Shown here: in pieces, positions 1-9,319 of the stretch
Layout: every line of letters begins with the position of its first letter
Numbering within the stretch: the first letter of the stretch is position 1
Assembly: GCA_014762495.1 (NCBI GenBank)
Contig: JABURT010000151.1
Location: forward strand, 1-32,351
DNA: 32,351 nt
Origin: Gammaproteobacteria bacterium
Lineage (GTDB): Bacteria > Pseudomonadota > Gammaproteobacteria > Thiohalospirales > Thiohalospiraceae
Direction: 5' to 3'
Translations under genes and position numbers: made by a program
The notes under the pieces: model-generated
Told to the model about the DNA's origin: nothing
Databases searched by the model: none
Seen by the model: the letters and a program-made list of their open reading frames with translations, nothing else

Positions 1-1
1 C

Positions 2-862
2 GCCCGTGGTACGCCCGGTTTCTCCGGTGCCGATCTGGCCAATCTGGTCAACGAGGCAGCCCTGTTTGCGGCACGTGGTAACCAACGACTGGTGCAAATG
101 GATGATTTCGAGCGTGCCAAGGACAAGATCATGATGGGCGCCGAGCGCAAGTCCATGGTCATGTCCGAGGATGAGAAAAAGCTCACTGCCTATCACGAGG
201 CCGGTCATGCCATCGTCGGTCGTCTGGTGCCCGAGCACGATCCAGTGCACAAGGTCACTATCATCCCACGTGGCCGTGCCCTGGGCGTGACCCTGTTCCT
301 GCCCGAAGAGGATCGCTACAGCTATAGCAAGCAGCGACTCGAGAGCCAGATTTCGAGCCTGTTTGGTGGTCGTCTGGCAGAGGAACTGATCTTCGGTTCT
401 GAGAGCGTCACTACCGGTGCCTCCAATGACATCGAGCGCGCCACCGAGATCGCGCGCAACATGGTCACCAAATGGGGCCTGTCCGAAAAGCTGGGGCCGT
501 TGACCTACAGCGAAGAAGAGGACGAGGTATTCCTGGGTCGTTCCGTGGCCAAGCAGAAGAATGTCTCCGACGAGACCTCTCACATCATCGATGAAGAGAT
601 CCGCCTGGTCATCGATCGCAACTACGGCCGTGCCAAGCAACTTCTGACCGATAACATGGAGAAGCTGCACACCATGGCCGGCGCCCTGATCAAGTACGAG
701 ACCATCGACTCGGATCAGATCGACGACATCATGGAAGGCAAGACACCACGTCCGCCCCGGGACTGGGATGACCAGACCCCTCCTGGTGGCACCGCCAAAC
801 CCGATGTGGGTAAGGAAGGCGGCAGTGAAGGCACAATCGGCGGGCCCGCCGGCCAGCACTGA
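2..862 (+). CDS. ftsH: ATP-dependent zinc metalloprotease FtsH (3' part, start outside window)
   Basis: This is the C-terminal 286 residues of the membrane-anchored AAA+ protease that degrades misfolded membrane proteins and short-lived regulators. The reading frame is open from base 2, so the N-terminal membrane segments and Walker motifs lie upstream of the window. The visible start is the end of the AAA module ([15 protein letters not shown]), followed by the M41 peptidase domain. The zinc motif HEAGH is encoded at 194-208, and the third zinc ligand, Asp of ASNDIERAT, at 428-430. The C-terminus is a Pro/Gly-rich hydrophilic tail typical of proteobacterial FtsH. It ends six bases before folP, and the order ftsH-folP-glmM is the classic gammaproteobacterial one. 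Identity is certain; nothing unusual is seen. Confidence 0.97.
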   Translation, partial: ARGTPGFSGADLANLVNEAALFAARGNQRLVQMDDFERAKDKIMMGAERKSMVMSEDEKKLTAYHEAGHAIVGRLVPEHDPVHKVTIIPRGRALGVTLFLPEEDRYSYSKQRLESQISSLFGGRLAEELIFGSESVTTGASNDIERATEIARNMVTKWGLSEKLGPLTYSEEEDEVFLGRSVAKQKNVSDETSHIIDEEIRLVIDRNYGRAKQLLTDNMEKLHTMAGALIKYETIDSDQIDDIMEGKTPRPPRDWDDQTPPGGTAKPDVGKEGGSEGTIGGPAGQH

Positions 863-868
863 CACGCT

Positions 869-1702
869 ATGGCGACACTAAAATGTGGCGGTCGGGTACT
901 CGACCTCGACCGCCCGCACGTGATGGGGGTGCTCAATGTCACCCCCGATTCATTTTCCGACGGCGGAAAATTCATCGGCCGTGAGCAGGCCATCGAGCAT
1001 GCCCATGCCATGGTTGAGGCCGGTGCCACTCTTCTCGACATCGGCGGTGAATCCACCCGGCCGGGTGCCGCCGACGTTGCCGTGGAAGAAGAACTCTCAC
1101 GCGTCATACCCGTTGTAGAGGCCCTCAGTGGCGCCGTATCTGCCGTCCTGTCCGTAGATTCCAGTAAACCCGAGGTCATGAATGCAGCGGTAGAGGCCGG
1201 CGCCGGCATGCTCAATGACGTCCGAGCCCTGCGTGAACCCGGGGCGCTGGAAACCGTCTCTGGGCTGGATGTACCGGTCTGCCTCATGCACATGCAGGGA
1301 CAGCCCCGTACCATGCAGCAGGACCCTCACTACGAGGAGGTGGTGACGGATGTCTACGACTTTCTTATGCAAAGGGTGACGGCCTGTGAGGACGCGGGCA
1401 TTGCGCGTGAACGCTTGATCCTCGATCCCGGCTTCGGCTTTGGCAAGTCCTTGCAGCATAATCTCCGGCTGCTGGCCCATCTGGATCGTTTTCATGACTC
1501 GGGCTTTCCCCTGCTGGTGGGGATGTCACGCAAGTCGATGCTGGGTATGATACTGGACAAACCGGTCGACCAACGCCTCTATGGCAGCCTTGCCGTTGCC
1601 TCCATTGCCGCCTGGCAGGGGGCCCAGATCATCCGCGTGCACGATGTGCCCGAGACCCTGGATGTATTGCGCGTGGTCGAGGCAATTCGGCAAGAAAAAT
1701 AG
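869..1702 (+). CDS. folP: Dihydropteroate synthase
   Basis: This enzyme condenses 6-hydroxymethyl-dihydropterin pyrophosphate with p-aminobenzoate to give dihydropteroate in cytoplasmic folate synthesis. It is the target of sulfonamides. The 277-residue TIM barrel carries the family signatures in order: [14 protein letters not shown] near residue 20, GGESTRPGA near residue 60, the DVRAL strand, and DPGFGFGKS with its substrate-binding lysine. The length is normal for the family. The ATG at 869 lies six bases after the ftsH stop, so the two are almost certainly co-transcribed. glmM follows after 29 bases. Confidence 0.96.
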   Translation: MATLKCGGRVLDLDRPHVMGVLNVTPDSFSDGGKFIGREQAIEHAHAMVEAGATLLDIGGESTRPGAADVAVEEELSRVIPVVEALSGAVSAVLSVDSSKPEVMNAAVEAGAGMLNDVRALREPGALETVSGLDVPVCLMHMQGQPRTMQQDPHYEEVVTDVYDFLMQRVTACEDAGIARERLILDPGFGFGKSLQHNLRLLAHLDRFHDSGFPLLVGMSRKSMLGMILDKPVDQRLYGSLAVASIAAWQGAQIIRVHDVPETLDVLRVVEAIRQEK

Positions 1703-1731
1703 ACACAAGAAATCGAATTCGGAGTGGTGGT

Positions 1732-3075
1732 TTGAAACGAAAATATTTTGGCACCGACGGTATCCGTGGCAAGGTAGGGGAATACCCCATTACACCGGAG
1801 TTTGTGCTGCGCCTGGGTTGGGCCGCGGGCAAGGTGCTCGGCCAGGGCGGCGGTAAGGTCCTTATCGGCAAGGACACCCGCATCTCGGGATATATGTTCG
1901 AGTCGGCCCTGGAGGCCGGTCTCTCCGCCGCCGGTGTCGATATCCATCTGTTGGGTCCCATGCCGACCCCGGCCATAGCCTATTTGACTCGCACCATGCG
2001 TGCCCGTGCCGGCATTGTCATCAGCGCCTCACACAATCCCTTTGATGATAACGGTATCAAATTCTTCTCCGCACAAGGACAAAAATTGCCCGACGAGGTG
2101 GAGATGGCCATCGAGGCCGAACTGGACAAGCCCATGGGCGCCATTGACTCGGCCTGCCTGGGAAAGGCCCACCGAGTGGTGGACGCCGACGGCCGCTATA
2201 TCGAGTTCTGCAAGAGCACCATCCCGGTGGGCATGCAGTTCACCGGGCTTAAGGTCGTTGTGGATTGCGCCCACGGCGCCACCTACCACGTCACCCCCAA
2301 TGTGTTTCGTGAGCTCGGTGCCGAGGTCACTGTCATGGGTACCGAGCCCGATGGTCTCAACATCAATCGGGCCTGCGGCTCGACGCATCCCGAGGCCCTC
2401 ATCGACAAGGTCAAAGAGTTGGGTGCCGATCTGGGGATAGCCCTGGATGGAGATGGTGACCGCGTACTCCTGGTTGACCATAAGGGTGAGCTGGTGGATG
2501 GCGACGAGATTCTGTTTATCATCGCCTCCGCGCGGCAGCAACGTGAGCACGCCGGCCTCAGCGGCGGAGTCATCGGAACGTTGATGAGCAACCTCGGTCT
2601 GGAGCATGCCTTCGATGAGCTGGGGATCCCCTTCAAACGCGCCGCCGTGGGCGATCGCTATGTCATCGAATTGATGCAGCAGGAGGGCTGGGACCTGGGC
2701 GGCGAGTCTTCTGGGCATATCATCTGTCGCGATCGGGTCACCACCGGTGACGGCACCGTCTCGGCGCTGCAGGTGGTGGCATCGATGGTCGAGACAGGCC
2801 GTTCGTTGCATGAACTCAAGCAAGGGATGAACAAGTATCCTCAAACCATGATTAACGTGCGTGTGGCACGCAAGGTCGATCCCTTTGAATTCGATGAAAT
2901 CAGCACCGCCGTGCATCAACAGGAGGCCAGGCTCGAGGGACGGGGACGTGTGCTATTACGTGCCTCGGGGACCGAACCGGTCATTCGGGTCATGGTGGAA
3001 GGACAGGACGCCGACGAGGTCAGGGAGGCGGCCCAAGAGTTGTCCTCGATCGTTGAAAACGCTATTTCCGAATGA
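1732..3075 (+). CDS. glmM: Phosphoglucosamine mutase
   Basis: It converts glucosamine-6-phosphate to glucosamine-1-phosphate, feeding UDP-GlcNAc synthesis for peptidoglycan and lipopolysaccharide. The protein has 447 residues, normal for GlmM. It opens [10 protein letters not shown] as in other family members. The active serine (Ser100) lies in SASHNP, the metal loop is DGDGDR, the sugar-binding loop is GESSGH, and the phosphate-binding loop near the C-terminus is RASGTEP. The start is a TTG at 1732; no in-frame ATG or GTG fits, and GGAGTGG (1721-1727) is the ribosome-binding site. It is probably co-transcribed with ftsH and folP. Confidence 0.96.
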   Translation: MKRKYFGTDGIRGKVGEYPITPEFVLRLGWAAGKVLGQGGGKVLIGKDTRISGYMFESALEAGLSAAGVDIHLLGPMPTPAIAYLTRTMRARAGIVISASHNPFDDNGIKFFSAQGQKLPDEVEMAIEAELDKPMGAIDSACLGKAHRVVDADGRYIEFCKSTIPVGMQFTGLKVVVDCAHGATYHVTPNVFRELGAEVTVMGTEPDGLNINRACGSTHPEALIDKVKELGADLGIALDGDGDRVLLVDHKGELVDGDEILFIIASARQQREHAGLSGGVIGTLMSNLGLEHAFDELGIPFKRAAVGDRYVIELMQQEGWDLGGESSGHIICRDRVTTGDGTVSALQVVASMVETGRSLHELKQGMNKYPQTMINVRVARKVDPFEFDEISTAVHQQEARLEGRGRVLLRASGTEPVIRVMVEGQDADEVREAAQELSSIVENAISE

Positions 3076-3159
3076 ACATCAAATAAAAAAAACGAATCAA
3101 AGGATAAGTAGACTCAGGTTGACGCCAATGGCTTTTTCACGCACTGTTTAACGCGCTGA

Positions 3160-3198
3160 TTGATAAGGAAAAAATCCTGATTCTGCAGGGCTTATCAA
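3160..3198 (+). repeat. Inverted repeat / leader hairpin downstream of glmM
   Basis: A perfect 8-bp inverted repeat, TTGATAAG (3160-3167) and CTTATCAA (3191-3198), encloses a second inverted repeat, CCTG (3176-3179) and CAGG (3186-3189). Together they can form a two-tier hairpin with an internal loop. No T-tract follows, so it is not an intrinsic terminator. It overlaps the -35 of the candidate tpiA promoter, so it may be an operator or an mRNA 3'-end structure of glmM. No function is known. Confidence 0.45.
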
Positions 3199-3221
3199 GA
3201 AGTAAATTCGTTGATTAGAAT
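3192..3221 (+). promoter_or_regulatory. Candidate sigma70 promoter for tpiA-secG
   Basis: TTATCA (3192-3197) and TAGAAT (3216-3221) are separated by 18 bases in an AT-rich stretch. Each hexamer differs from consensus at one or two positions. Transcription would start near 3228 and give a leader of about 79 bases that includes the terminator-like hairpin at 3256-3280. This is a prediction from sequence only. Confidence 0.4.
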
Positions 3222-3255
3222 ATTTTAATAAAGAAAATTGATTTCTAGGTCCGGG

Positions 3256-3280
3256 GGCGGTAAGCTGACCGCCGTTTTTT
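3256..3280 (+). terminator. Intrinsic terminator in the tpiA leader
   Basis: The stem GGCGGT (3256-3261) / ACCGCC (3268-3273) has a six-base loop and is followed by GTTTTTT. It lies only 26 bases before the tpiA start, leaving no room for a promoter between the two. It either ends glmM transcription while tpiA is reached by read-through, or it acts as an attenuator. Confidence 0.7.
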
Positions 3281-3306
3281 GTTAGGGAAGTGTAAAAGGA
3301 GTTGTG

Positions 3307-4071
3307 ATGCGCCAACCTTTTGTCGCTGGAAACTGGAAGATGAATGGCTCACGTGAAAGCGTCGAGGCCCTCCTCAATGGCATGAAGGATGCCATGGGAT
3401 CCATTTCCAAGACCGAGGTCGCGGTCTGTCCTCCCTTCGTCTATATCCCGCAGGTCGCGCAGATCTGTGCCGGCACCTCCATCAAGTGGGGTAGTCAGGA
3501 CGTCAGCTCCGAGAAGGCCGGTGCCTATACCGGCGAAACCGCCACGTCCATGCTCAATGATTTCGATTGCACCTATGCCATCGTCGGCCATTCTGAAAGA
3601 CGTACCCTGCATGGAGAGAGCGATGAAATGGTGGCTAAAAAGTCCGCCGCTGCCCAGGCCGATGGCATTATCCCGATCATTTGCATCGGTGAAACCCTGG
3701 AAGAACGTGAAAAAGGCATCACCGAAGAGGTGGTGGGTCGACAGCTCAACGCCGTCATCGATGTTATTGGTGTCCAAGCCCTGCAGAAGGCGGTTATTGC
3801 CTATGAGCCGGTGTGGGCCATTGGCACTGGTATGACCGCTTCCCCCGAACAGGCGCAGGATGTTCATGCCTATATCCGTAAGCTTATTGCGGATAAAGAC
3901 GCCGCGACCGCCGAGAAGGTTCAGATCCTGTACGGCGGCAGTGTAAAAGCGGATAATGCGGAAAGTTTGTTCGGTATGCCTGATATCGACGGCGGCCTGA
4001 TTGGTGGCGCCTCATTGAAGGTAGAAGATTTCATGGCGATTTGTCGCGCAGGCGACAACACCGCAGTATAA
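3307..4071 (+). CDS. tpiA: Triosephosphate isomerase
   Basis: It interconverts dihydroxyacetone phosphate and glyceraldehyde-3-phosphate in glycolysis, gluconeogenesis and the Calvin cycle. The 254-residue TIM barrel has all catalytic residues: Asn9 and Lys11 (GNWKMN), His95 (GHSERR) and Glu167 (AYEPVWAIGTG), plus the phosphate loop YGGSVK. I chose the ATG at 3307, because AAAGGAG (3295-3301) is five bases before it; the in-frame GTG at 3304 is too close to that site. secG follows after 16 bases, a pairing common in proteobacteria. Confidence 0.96.
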   Translation: MRQPFVAGNWKMNGSRESVEALLNGMKDAMGSISKTEVAVCPPFVYIPQVAQICAGTSIKWGSQDVSSEKAGAYTGETATSMLNDFDCTYAIVGHSERRTLHGESDEMVAKKSAAAQADGIIPIICIGETLEEREKGITEEVVGRQLNAVIDVIGVQALQKAVIAYEPVWAIGTGMTASPEQAQDVHAYIRKLIADKDAATAEKVQILYGGSVKADNAESLFGMPDIDGGLIGGASLKVEDFMAICRAGDNTAV

Positions 4072-4087
4072 AGATTGAGTAATAGTA

Positions 4088-4462
4088 ATGATTGAAACGG
4101 TAATTCTGGTCATTCATATCATCACCACTGTGGCACTGGTGGTCATGGTGATGTTGCAGACTGGCAAGGGCGCCGAGGCCGGTGCCGCATTTGGTGGCGG
4201 TGCCTCCTCGACGGTCTTTGGTAGTAGCGGTGCGGGTAGCTTTTTAACCCGTACCACTGCAATACTGGCAACCGTGTTTTTTATTACGAGTCTCTCATTA
4301 GCTTATCTGTCCGGAAAAGGCCCCGAAACACGCAGTGTGTCGGATGTGGTCGCGCCGGTGCAGTCAGATACCGAGAGCGTGAAGGGCAATGCTGATGTTC
4401 CGGTGGTTCCCGCCGGCGAACAGGAAAGCGATGTGCCTTCACCCTCTGGAATGGCGAAGTAA
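4088..4462 (+). CDS. secG: Preprotein translocase subunit SecG
   Basis: SecG is the small accessory subunit of the SecYEG channel in the inner membrane. The 124-residue protein has two hydrophobic helices (about 3-23 and 52-72). Between them is the Gly/Ala-rich conserved loop (GKGAEAGAAFGGG followed by SSTVFGSSG). The C-terminal tail is hydrophilic and Pro/Ser/Val-rich, as usual in gammaproteobacteria. It sits between tpiA and tRNA-Leu, 11 bases before the tRNA, so the tRNA is probably processed from the same transcript. Confidence 0.94.
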   Translation: MIETVILVIHIITTVALVVMVMLQTGKGAEAGAAFGGGASSTVFGSSGAGSFLTRTTAILATVFFITSLSLAYLSGKGPETRSVSDVVAPVQSDTESVKGNADVPVVPAGEQESDVPSPSGMAK

Positions 4463-4473
4463 AGAGTATTTGT

Positions 4474-4558
4474 GCCGAAGTGGTGGAACTGGTAGACACG
4501 CTATCTTGAGGGGGTAGTGGCGCAAGCCGTGCCGGTTCGAGTCCGGCCTTCGGCACCA
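4474..4558 (+). tRNA. tRNA-Leu (anticodon GAG)
   Basis: An 85-base class II tRNA with encoded CCA. The acceptor stem GCCGAAG (4474-4480) pairs with CTTCGGC (4548-4554), and the discriminator is A. The anticodon stem CTATC/GGTAG holds loop TTGAGGG with anticodon GAG at 4508-4510. The T loop TTCGAGT and a long variable arm are present. It decodes CUC and CUU. Its place between secG and nuoA is a common arrangement in proteobacteria. Confidence 0.96.
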
Positions 4559-4573
4559 TTTTTATAAATGGTG
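4554..4573 (+). repeat. Perfect palindrome overlapping the tRNA-Leu 3' end
   Basis: CACCATTT (4554-4561) and AAATGGTG (4566-4573) form a perfect 8-bp hairpin with loop TTAT. The left arm contains the tRNA discriminator and CCA end. No T-tract follows, so it is a weak terminator at best. It may present the tRNA 3' end for processing. Confidence 0.4.
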
Positions 4574-4760
4574 TATTTCTGTGTCATGGGCATGGCCCGA
4601 TACAAAACGACATCATGTACCCGTTTAGCGGGTATTACATAATTACTAGATAAGCAGTCTTGACGAATATCGGTAACATAAGCATCGATATTCAGCGCAA
4701 CATACACCGGCTATGTCCGCGTTCAAGGCAAATAAAACGAAATGGGGGAGTGGTTTTCAC
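4559..4760 (+). other. nuo leader region without a recognised gene
   Basis: These 202 bases separate tRNA-Leu from nuoA. They begin with the palindrome above. There are two weak promoter-like elements: CATAAT (4638-4643) as a -10 without a good -35, and TTGACG (4660-4665) as a -35 without a good -10. The nuo promoter is probably here, but I cannot place it with confidence. Confidence 0.35.
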
Positions 4761-5117
4761 ATGCTGGAAAACTATTTACCAATTCTCATCTTTCTCATCA
4801 TCGGCTTCGGTGTTGCTGTTGTTATGTTGGCCCTGGGCTTCGTACTAGGTCCCCAACGTCCTGATCAAGCCAAACGCTCTCCCTATGAATGTGGCTTTGA
4901 GGCCTTCGAAGATTCGCGTATGAAATTCGATGTGCGCTACTACCTTGTCGCCATCCTTTTCATTATCTTCGATTTGGAAATTGCCTTTCTCTTTCCCTGG
5001 GCCGTTGTCTTAAAAGAACTTGGCATGTTTGGTTTTCTTGCCATGGTGATGTTCCTGGGAATTCTGGTCATCGGTTTCATATATGAATGGAAGAAAGGGG
5101 CCTTGGAATGGGAATAG
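4761..5117 (+). CDS. nuoA: NADH-quinone oxidoreductase subunit A
   Basis: A small membrane subunit of complex I at the junction between the peripheral arm and the membrane arm. The 118 residues contain three transmembrane helices (about 5-27, 63-83 and 88-108). The conserved loop between the first two reads [23 protein letters not shown] chose the ATG at 4761, preceded by GGGGGAG at 4744-4750, because the protein then starts MLENYLPIL as usual in relatives. An upstream in-frame ATG at 4713 lacks a ribosome-binding site. It is the first gene of the nuoA-N operon and overlaps nuoB by ten bases. Confidence 0.95.
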   Translation: MLENYLPILIFLIIGFGVAVVMLALGFVLGPQRPDQAKRSPYECGFEAFEDSRMKFDVRYYLVAILFIIFDLEIAFLFPWAVVLKELGMFGFLAMVMFLGILVIGFIYEWKKGALEWE

Positions 5118-5587
5118 AAGGCGTCTTAGAAGAAGGTGTTGTTACCACATCACTGGATAAACTGATCAACTGGGGTCGAACCGGCTCGCTGTGGCCCATG
5201 TCTTTTGGTCTGGCCTGTTGCGCGGTTGAAATGATGCACGCCGTCGCATCACGCTACGACATCGACCGATTTGGCAGCGGAGTGTTTCGCGCAAGTCCAC
5301 GTCAGTCCGATGTCATGATTGTCGCTGGTACACTGGTCAATAAGATGGCCCCGGCCCTACGCAAGGTTTATGACCAGATGGCTGAGCCACGCTGGGTCAT
5401 CTCAATGGGATCCTGCGCCAATGGCGGAGGTTATTACCATTACTCATATTCGGTCGTACGTGGTTGTGATCGAATCGTCCCCGTCGATATCTATGTGCCT
5501 GGTTGTCCTCCTACCGCAGAGGCCTTGCTATATGGTTTGATTCAGCTTCGCAACAAGATCAAGCGGACCAATACCATCGCCCGGTAA
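5108..5587 (+). CDS. nuoB: NADH-quinone oxidoreductase subunit B
   Basis: This subunit carries cluster N2, the last iron-sulfur cluster before quinone, and forms part of the quinone pocket. The protein has 159 residues. The ligands are visible: the tandem Cys37-Cys38 ([10 protein letters not shown]), Cys103 (GSCANGGG) and Cys133 ([13 protein letters not shown]). I chose the ATG at 5108 ([10 protein letters not shown]), with AAAGGGG seven bases upstream; an in-frame ATG at 5087 would add seven residues within nuoA. The overlap with the nuoA stop implies translational coupling. Confidence 0.96.
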   Translation: MGIEGVLEEGVVTTSLDKLINWGRTGSLWPMSFGLACCAVEMMHAVASRYDIDRFGSGVFRASPRQSDVMIVAGTLVNKMAPALRKVYDQMAEPRWVISMGSCANGGGYYHYSYSVVRGCDRIVPVDIYVPGCPPTAEALLYGLIQLRNKIKRTNTIAR

Positions 5588-5602
5588 AAAGTGAGCAGTT
5601 TG

Positions 5603-6217
5603 ATGTCTGATAAAACAGAACAATTGGCACAACAGCTTGAACAACGTCTTGCTTCATATAATGTTGTGGTCAGTACCGCTTTCGAAGAAGTTACCGTTCA
5701 GGTACCTGCGGATACGATTATCGATGTTTGCACCATCCTGCGCGATGAACCTGCTCTTGCCTTTGAGCAGCTCATGGATGTCTGTGGGGTGGATTACCTG
5801 GAACATGCACAGCCTCTCGATTCGGAAAAGCGCTATGCCGTGGTCTACCATCTGCTGTCACTGAGCAAGAATCAGCGGTTGCGAGTCAAGGCCTTTGTCG
5901 ATAGCGAGTTTCCGGTCATAGCATCAGTCATAGATGTATGGGCCTCGACCAACTGGTTTGAACGAGAAGCCTTTGACCTGTTCGGTATTGTCTTTGAAGG
6001 CCATCCAGATCTGCGACGTATTCTGACCGATTACGGTTTTGTTGGTCATCCCTTCCGCAAGGATTTCCCACTCACAGGCAATGTCGAAATGCGCTATGAC
6101 GAGGAAAAGAAACGCGTCATCTATGAGCCGGTCAGTATCGAACCCCGTATTACGGTTCCCCGAACCGTGCGCGAGGACCACCGTTATGTAGACACGAACG
6201 AGGAAGGTGGGGCATAA
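5603..6217 (+). CDS. nuoC: NADH-quinone oxidoreductase subunit C
   Basis: A 30-kDa-type subunit of the peripheral arm that packs against NuoD near the quinone site. The 204-residue protein carries the family signature [20 protein letters not shown] followed by [20 protein letters not shown]. It is a separate gene from nuoD, unlike the fused nuoCD of Escherichia coli. The ATG at 5603 and an in-frame GTG at 5591 are both possible starts. Neither has a strong ribosome-binding site, so the N-terminus is uncertain by four residues. Confidence 0.94.
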   Translation: MSDKTEQLAQQLEQRLASYNVVVSTAFEEVTVQVPADTIIDVCTILRDEPALAFEQLMDVCGVDYLEHAQPLDSEKRYAVVYHLLSLSKNQRLRVKAFVDSEFPVIASVIDVWASTNWFEREAFDLFGIVFEGHPDLRRILTDYGFVGHPFRKDFPLTGNVEMRYDEEKKRVIYEPVSIEPRITVPRTVREDHRYVDTNEEGGA

Positions 6218-6218
6218 A

Positions 6219-7472
6219 ATGGCCGAAATAAACAGCTATACGATTAACTTCGGCCCTCAGCATCCTGCCGCCCATGGTGTGTTGCGTCTCATCCTTGAGA
6301 TGGAAGGTGAGGTAATTCAGCGTGCCGATCCTCATGTGGGTCTGCTGCACCGGGCTACCGAAAAGCTTGCAGAGAGCAAGCCATTCAATCAAACCATTCC
6401 CTATATGGATCGTCTCGATTACGTTTCCATGATGTGTAACGAACATGCCTACGTCATGGCACTGGAAAAGATGCTCGGTATCGATGTGCCGATTCGTGCC
6501 CAGTATATCCGTGTCATGTTCGATGAGGTAACGCGCATCCTTAACCACCTCATGCAATTGGGTTCCCATGCGCTAGATGTGGGTGCCATGACGGTATTCT
6601 TCTATGCCTTCCGTGAGCGTGAGGCCCTGATGGATGCCTATGAGGCGGTCTCGGGTGCGCGTATGCATGCGGCCTACTATCGTGTGGGTGGTGTCTACCG
6701 CGATTTGCCAGGACGCATGTCTCAGCATGAAGAGTCCAAGTGGCATAACAGGAAGGATGTCGAGCGTCTTAACCGCAACCGCCAGGGCTCATTACTCGAT
6801 TTCCTCGAAGACTTTACCGAGTATTTTCCATCTCGTGTCGATGAATACGAAACCCTGCTCACCAATAATCGCATCTGGAAACAGCGTCTGGTAGACATCG
6901 GCATCGTCACCCCGGAGCGGGCCCTGCAACTGGGCTTTACCGGTCCGATGCTGCGTGGCTCGGGCGTGGAGTGGGATGTTCGCAAGAAGCAGCCCTATGA
7001 GGTCTATGATCGGCTTGACTTCGACATCCCGGTTGGGAGCAACGGCGATTGTTATGACCGTTACCTGGTCCGCATCGAGGAGATGCGCCAGTCCAATAAC
7101 ATCATTAAGCAATGCATCGAATGGTTGCGCAACAATCCTGGCCCCGTGATGGTGGACGAGCACAAGGTGACGCCGCCCAAGCGTGAAGAGATGAAGGGCG
7201 ATATGGAGTCCCTGATTCACCACTTTAAACTCTTCACCGAGGGTTATACCGTACCCGCCGGTGAAATCTATTCGGCCATCGAACATCCCAAGGGCGAGTT
7301 CGGCATCTACATGGTGTCCGATGGCGCCAACAAGCCTTACCGACTCAAGATCCGCGCCCCGGGATTTGCGCATCTCTCAGCTTTGGATGAAATGACAAGG
7401 GGTCACATGCTGGCCGATGTGGTGGCAGTCATTGGTACCCAGGATATTGTATTTGGGGAGATAGACCGGTGA
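6219..7472 (+). CDS. nuoD: NADH-quinone oxidoreductase subunit D
   Basis: The 49-kDa-type subunit, related to the large subunit of NiFe hydrogenases, which forms the quinone-reduction site with NuoB. The protein has 417 residues, the usual length for an unfused NuoD. It has the quinone-site loop [10 protein letters not shown] (His15, His19) and [12 protein letters not shown]. The hydrogenase-type Cys ligands are absent, as expected. The ATG at 6219 follows the nuoC stop by one base, with AGGAAGG at 6201-6207. A GTG at 6207 is in frame but less likely. It overlaps nuoE by four bases. Confidence 0.96.
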   Translation: MAEINSYTINFGPQHPAAHGVLRLILEMEGEVIQRADPHVGLLHRATEKLAESKPFNQTIPYMDRLDYVSMMCNEHAYVMALEKMLGIDVPIRAQYIRVMFDEVTRILNHLMQLGSHALDVGAMTVFFYAFREREALMDAYEAVSGARMHAAYYRVGGVYRDLPGRMSQHEESKWHNRKDVERLNRNRQGSLLDFLEDFTEYFPSRVDEYETLLTNNRIWKQRLVDIGIVTPERALQLGFTGPMLRGSGVEWDVRKKQPYEVYDRLDFDIPVGSNGDCYDRYLVRIEEMRQSNNIIKQCIEWLRNNPGPVMVDEHKVTPPKREEMKGDMESLIHHFKLFTEGYTVPAGEIYSAIEHPKGEFGIYMVSDGANKPYRLKIRAPGFAHLSALDEMTRGHMLADVVAVIGTQDIVFGEIDR

Positions 7473-7966
7473 CCGCAGAGAGCAAGATAGAACTTTTAAC
7501 ATCGGAGTCGCGTGCGGAGATCGACCGTTGGGTCGCCAAGTATCCTGAAGAGTGGAAGCAGTCCGCTTCCATGGCTGCGCTTCGCATAGCACAGGAACAG
7601 AATGGTGGTTGGCTGACAAACGACCTGATGGATGCCGTCGCCGAGTATCTGGACATGGATCCCATTGCCGTCTACGAGGTGGCGAGTTTTTACTCCATGT
7701 ACGAACTGGAGCCGGTGGGCCGGCACAAGATTTCGGTCTGTACCAATATCTCCTGTCAACTCTGTGGCGCGGACGATGTGGTCTCGCATCTTAAAAAACG
7801 CCTGGGCATTGACCTGGGCGAGACGACAGCCGATGGACGAATTACGCTGAAAGAAGTGGAATGCCTTGGTGCCTGCGGCGGGGCACCCATGTTTCAGATA
7901 GGGCGTGATTACCATGAGAATCTGACGCCCGAGAAGATAGACGAATTATTGGAAAAACTGGATTGA
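7469..7966 (+). CDS. nuoE: NADH-quinone oxidoreductase subunit E
   Basis: A thioredoxin-fold subunit of the NADH dehydrogenase module that holds the [2Fe-2S] cluster N1a. The 165 residues contain ligands Cys91 and Cys96 (CTNISC) and Cys132 and Cys136 ([10 protein letters not shown]). The start is a GTG at 7469 that overlaps the nuoD stop (GTGA), with GGGGAG (7455-7460) as ribosome-binding site. This gives tight translational coupling to nuoD. Confidence 0.95.
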   Translation: MTAESKIELLTSESRAEIDRWVAKYPEEWKQSASMAALRIAQEQNGGWLTNDLMDAVAEYLDMDPIAVYEVASFYSMYELEPVGRHKISVCTNISCQLCGADDVVSHLKKRLGIDLGETTADGRITLKEVECLGACGGAPMFQIGRDYHENLTPEKIDELLEKLD

Positions 7967-8007
7967 TAATGCGCAGCACCATGCGTTGCGTTTGGGGATT
8001 GTAAAGA

Positions 8008-9273
8008 ATGGCGAACGAAGTCTGTTTCCGTAACATGCATCTCGACAAGCCATGGACCATTGATAGCTACATGGGCAATGGCGGCTATGAGGTGTGGAAA
8101 AAGATCCTGACGGAAAAGACGCCGCCTGAAGAGATCATCGAACAACTCAAGCTCTCCGCACTACGTGGCCGAGGCGGTGCTGGCTTTCCAACCGGCCTTA
8201 AGTGGAGCTTCATGCCACGCAACGCGCCGGGTCAGAAATATGTCGTGTGTAATTCGGATGAAGGCGAACCGGGTACTTTCAAGGATCGCGACATCCTGCG
8301 CTTCAATCCCCACCAGTTGATCGAAGGGATGGCCATTGCTGCCTACACTCTGGGGGCGACGGCCGGCTACAACTATATTCGAGGCGAATTCTGGGAGCCC
8401 TATGAGCGCTTTGAATCGGCGCTGGAAGAGGCCTATCAAGCCGGCCTGCTGGGGAAAAACCTGATGGACTCGGGGATCGATGTCGATCTTTATACCCATC
8501 TCGGCGCTGGTGCCTATATCTGTGGTGAAGAGACGGCCCTGCTGGAGTCTCTGGAAGGCAAAAAAGGCCAGCCCCGATTTAAGCCTCCGTTCCCGGCAAG
8601 TTATGGTCTGTATGGCCGGCCAACCACTATCAACAATACCGAGAGCTTTGCCTCGGTGCCGATGATCCTGAAAAACGGGGGACAATGGTTCCTCGACATC
8701 GGCAAGCCCAATAACGGTGGCCCCAAACTGTTTAGCGTCTCCGGTCACGTCAACAAACCCGGTAACTACGAAGTCCCCATGGGAACGCCATTCGCCGAGC
8801 TGCTGGAGATGGCCGGTGGCATGCGCAACGGACACAAGCTCAAAGCAGTGATCCCGGGCGGTTCATCCACGCCGGTGCTACCCGGCGATGTGATGATGGA
8901 CCTGACCATGGATTACGACTCTATCGCCAAGGCCGGCTCCATGCTCGGTGCGGGTTCGGTCATCATCATGGATGAAACGACCTGCATGGTGAAATCTCTG
9001 GCACGTATCTCCCACTTCTATTACGAAGAATCCTGCGGTCAGTGCACACCCTGCCGAGAGGGAACCGGTTGGTTATCGCGAGTGGTCAACCGTATCGAAA
9101 ACGGGCAGGGCCGACAGGAAGACCTCGACCTGCTTGACGATGTCGCGGCGCGAGTCATGGGTAAAACAATTTGTGCACTGGGGGATGCAGCGGCCATGCC
9201 CGTTCGCGGATTCCTTCAGCACTTTAGAGATGAATTCCAGTATCACATCGACCATAAACAGTGCATGGTGTGA
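8008..9273 (+). CDS. nuoF: NADH-quinone oxidoreductase subunit F (NADH/FMN binding)
   Basis: The catalytic NADH-oxidising subunit with FMN and cluster N3. The 421-residue protein has the nucleotide-binding loop [13 protein letters not shown] and the FMN region [14 protein letters not shown]. It also has the segment [19 protein letters not shown] and the [4Fe-4S] ligands [15 protein letters not shown], with a distal Cys in ICALGDAA. The length is normal. It follows nuoE after 41 bases and precedes nuoG by 46, within the operon. Confidence 0.97.
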   Translation: MANEVCFRNMHLDKPWTIDSYMGNGGYEVWKKILTEKTPPEEIIEQLKLSALRGRGGAGFPTGLKWSFMPRNAPGQKYVVCNSDEGEPGTFKDRDILRFNPHQLIEGMAIAAYTLGATAGYNYIRGEFWEPYERFESALEEAYQAGLLGKNLMDSGIDVDLYTHLGAGAYICGEETALLESLEGKKGQPRFKPPFPASYGLYGRPTTINNTESFASVPMILKNGGQWFLDIGKPNNGGPKLFSVSGHVNKPGNYEVPMGTPFAELLEMAGGMRNGHKLKAVIPGGSSTPVLPGDVMMDLTMDYDSIAKAGSMLGAGSVIIMDETTCMVKSLARISHFYYEESCGQCTPCREGTGWLSRVVNRIENGQGRQEDLDLLDDVAARVMGKTICALGDAAAMPVRGFLQHFRDEFQYHIDHKQCMV

Positions 9274-9319
9274 GCAGAGCGAATTATCGTAAACAGAACA
9301 ACATAAAACGAGACACACG

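Noticed and set aside
2029-2919. Antisense open frame (296 codons) over glmM
   Set aside because: It is a codon-bias shadow of glmM with no domain and no upstream signals.
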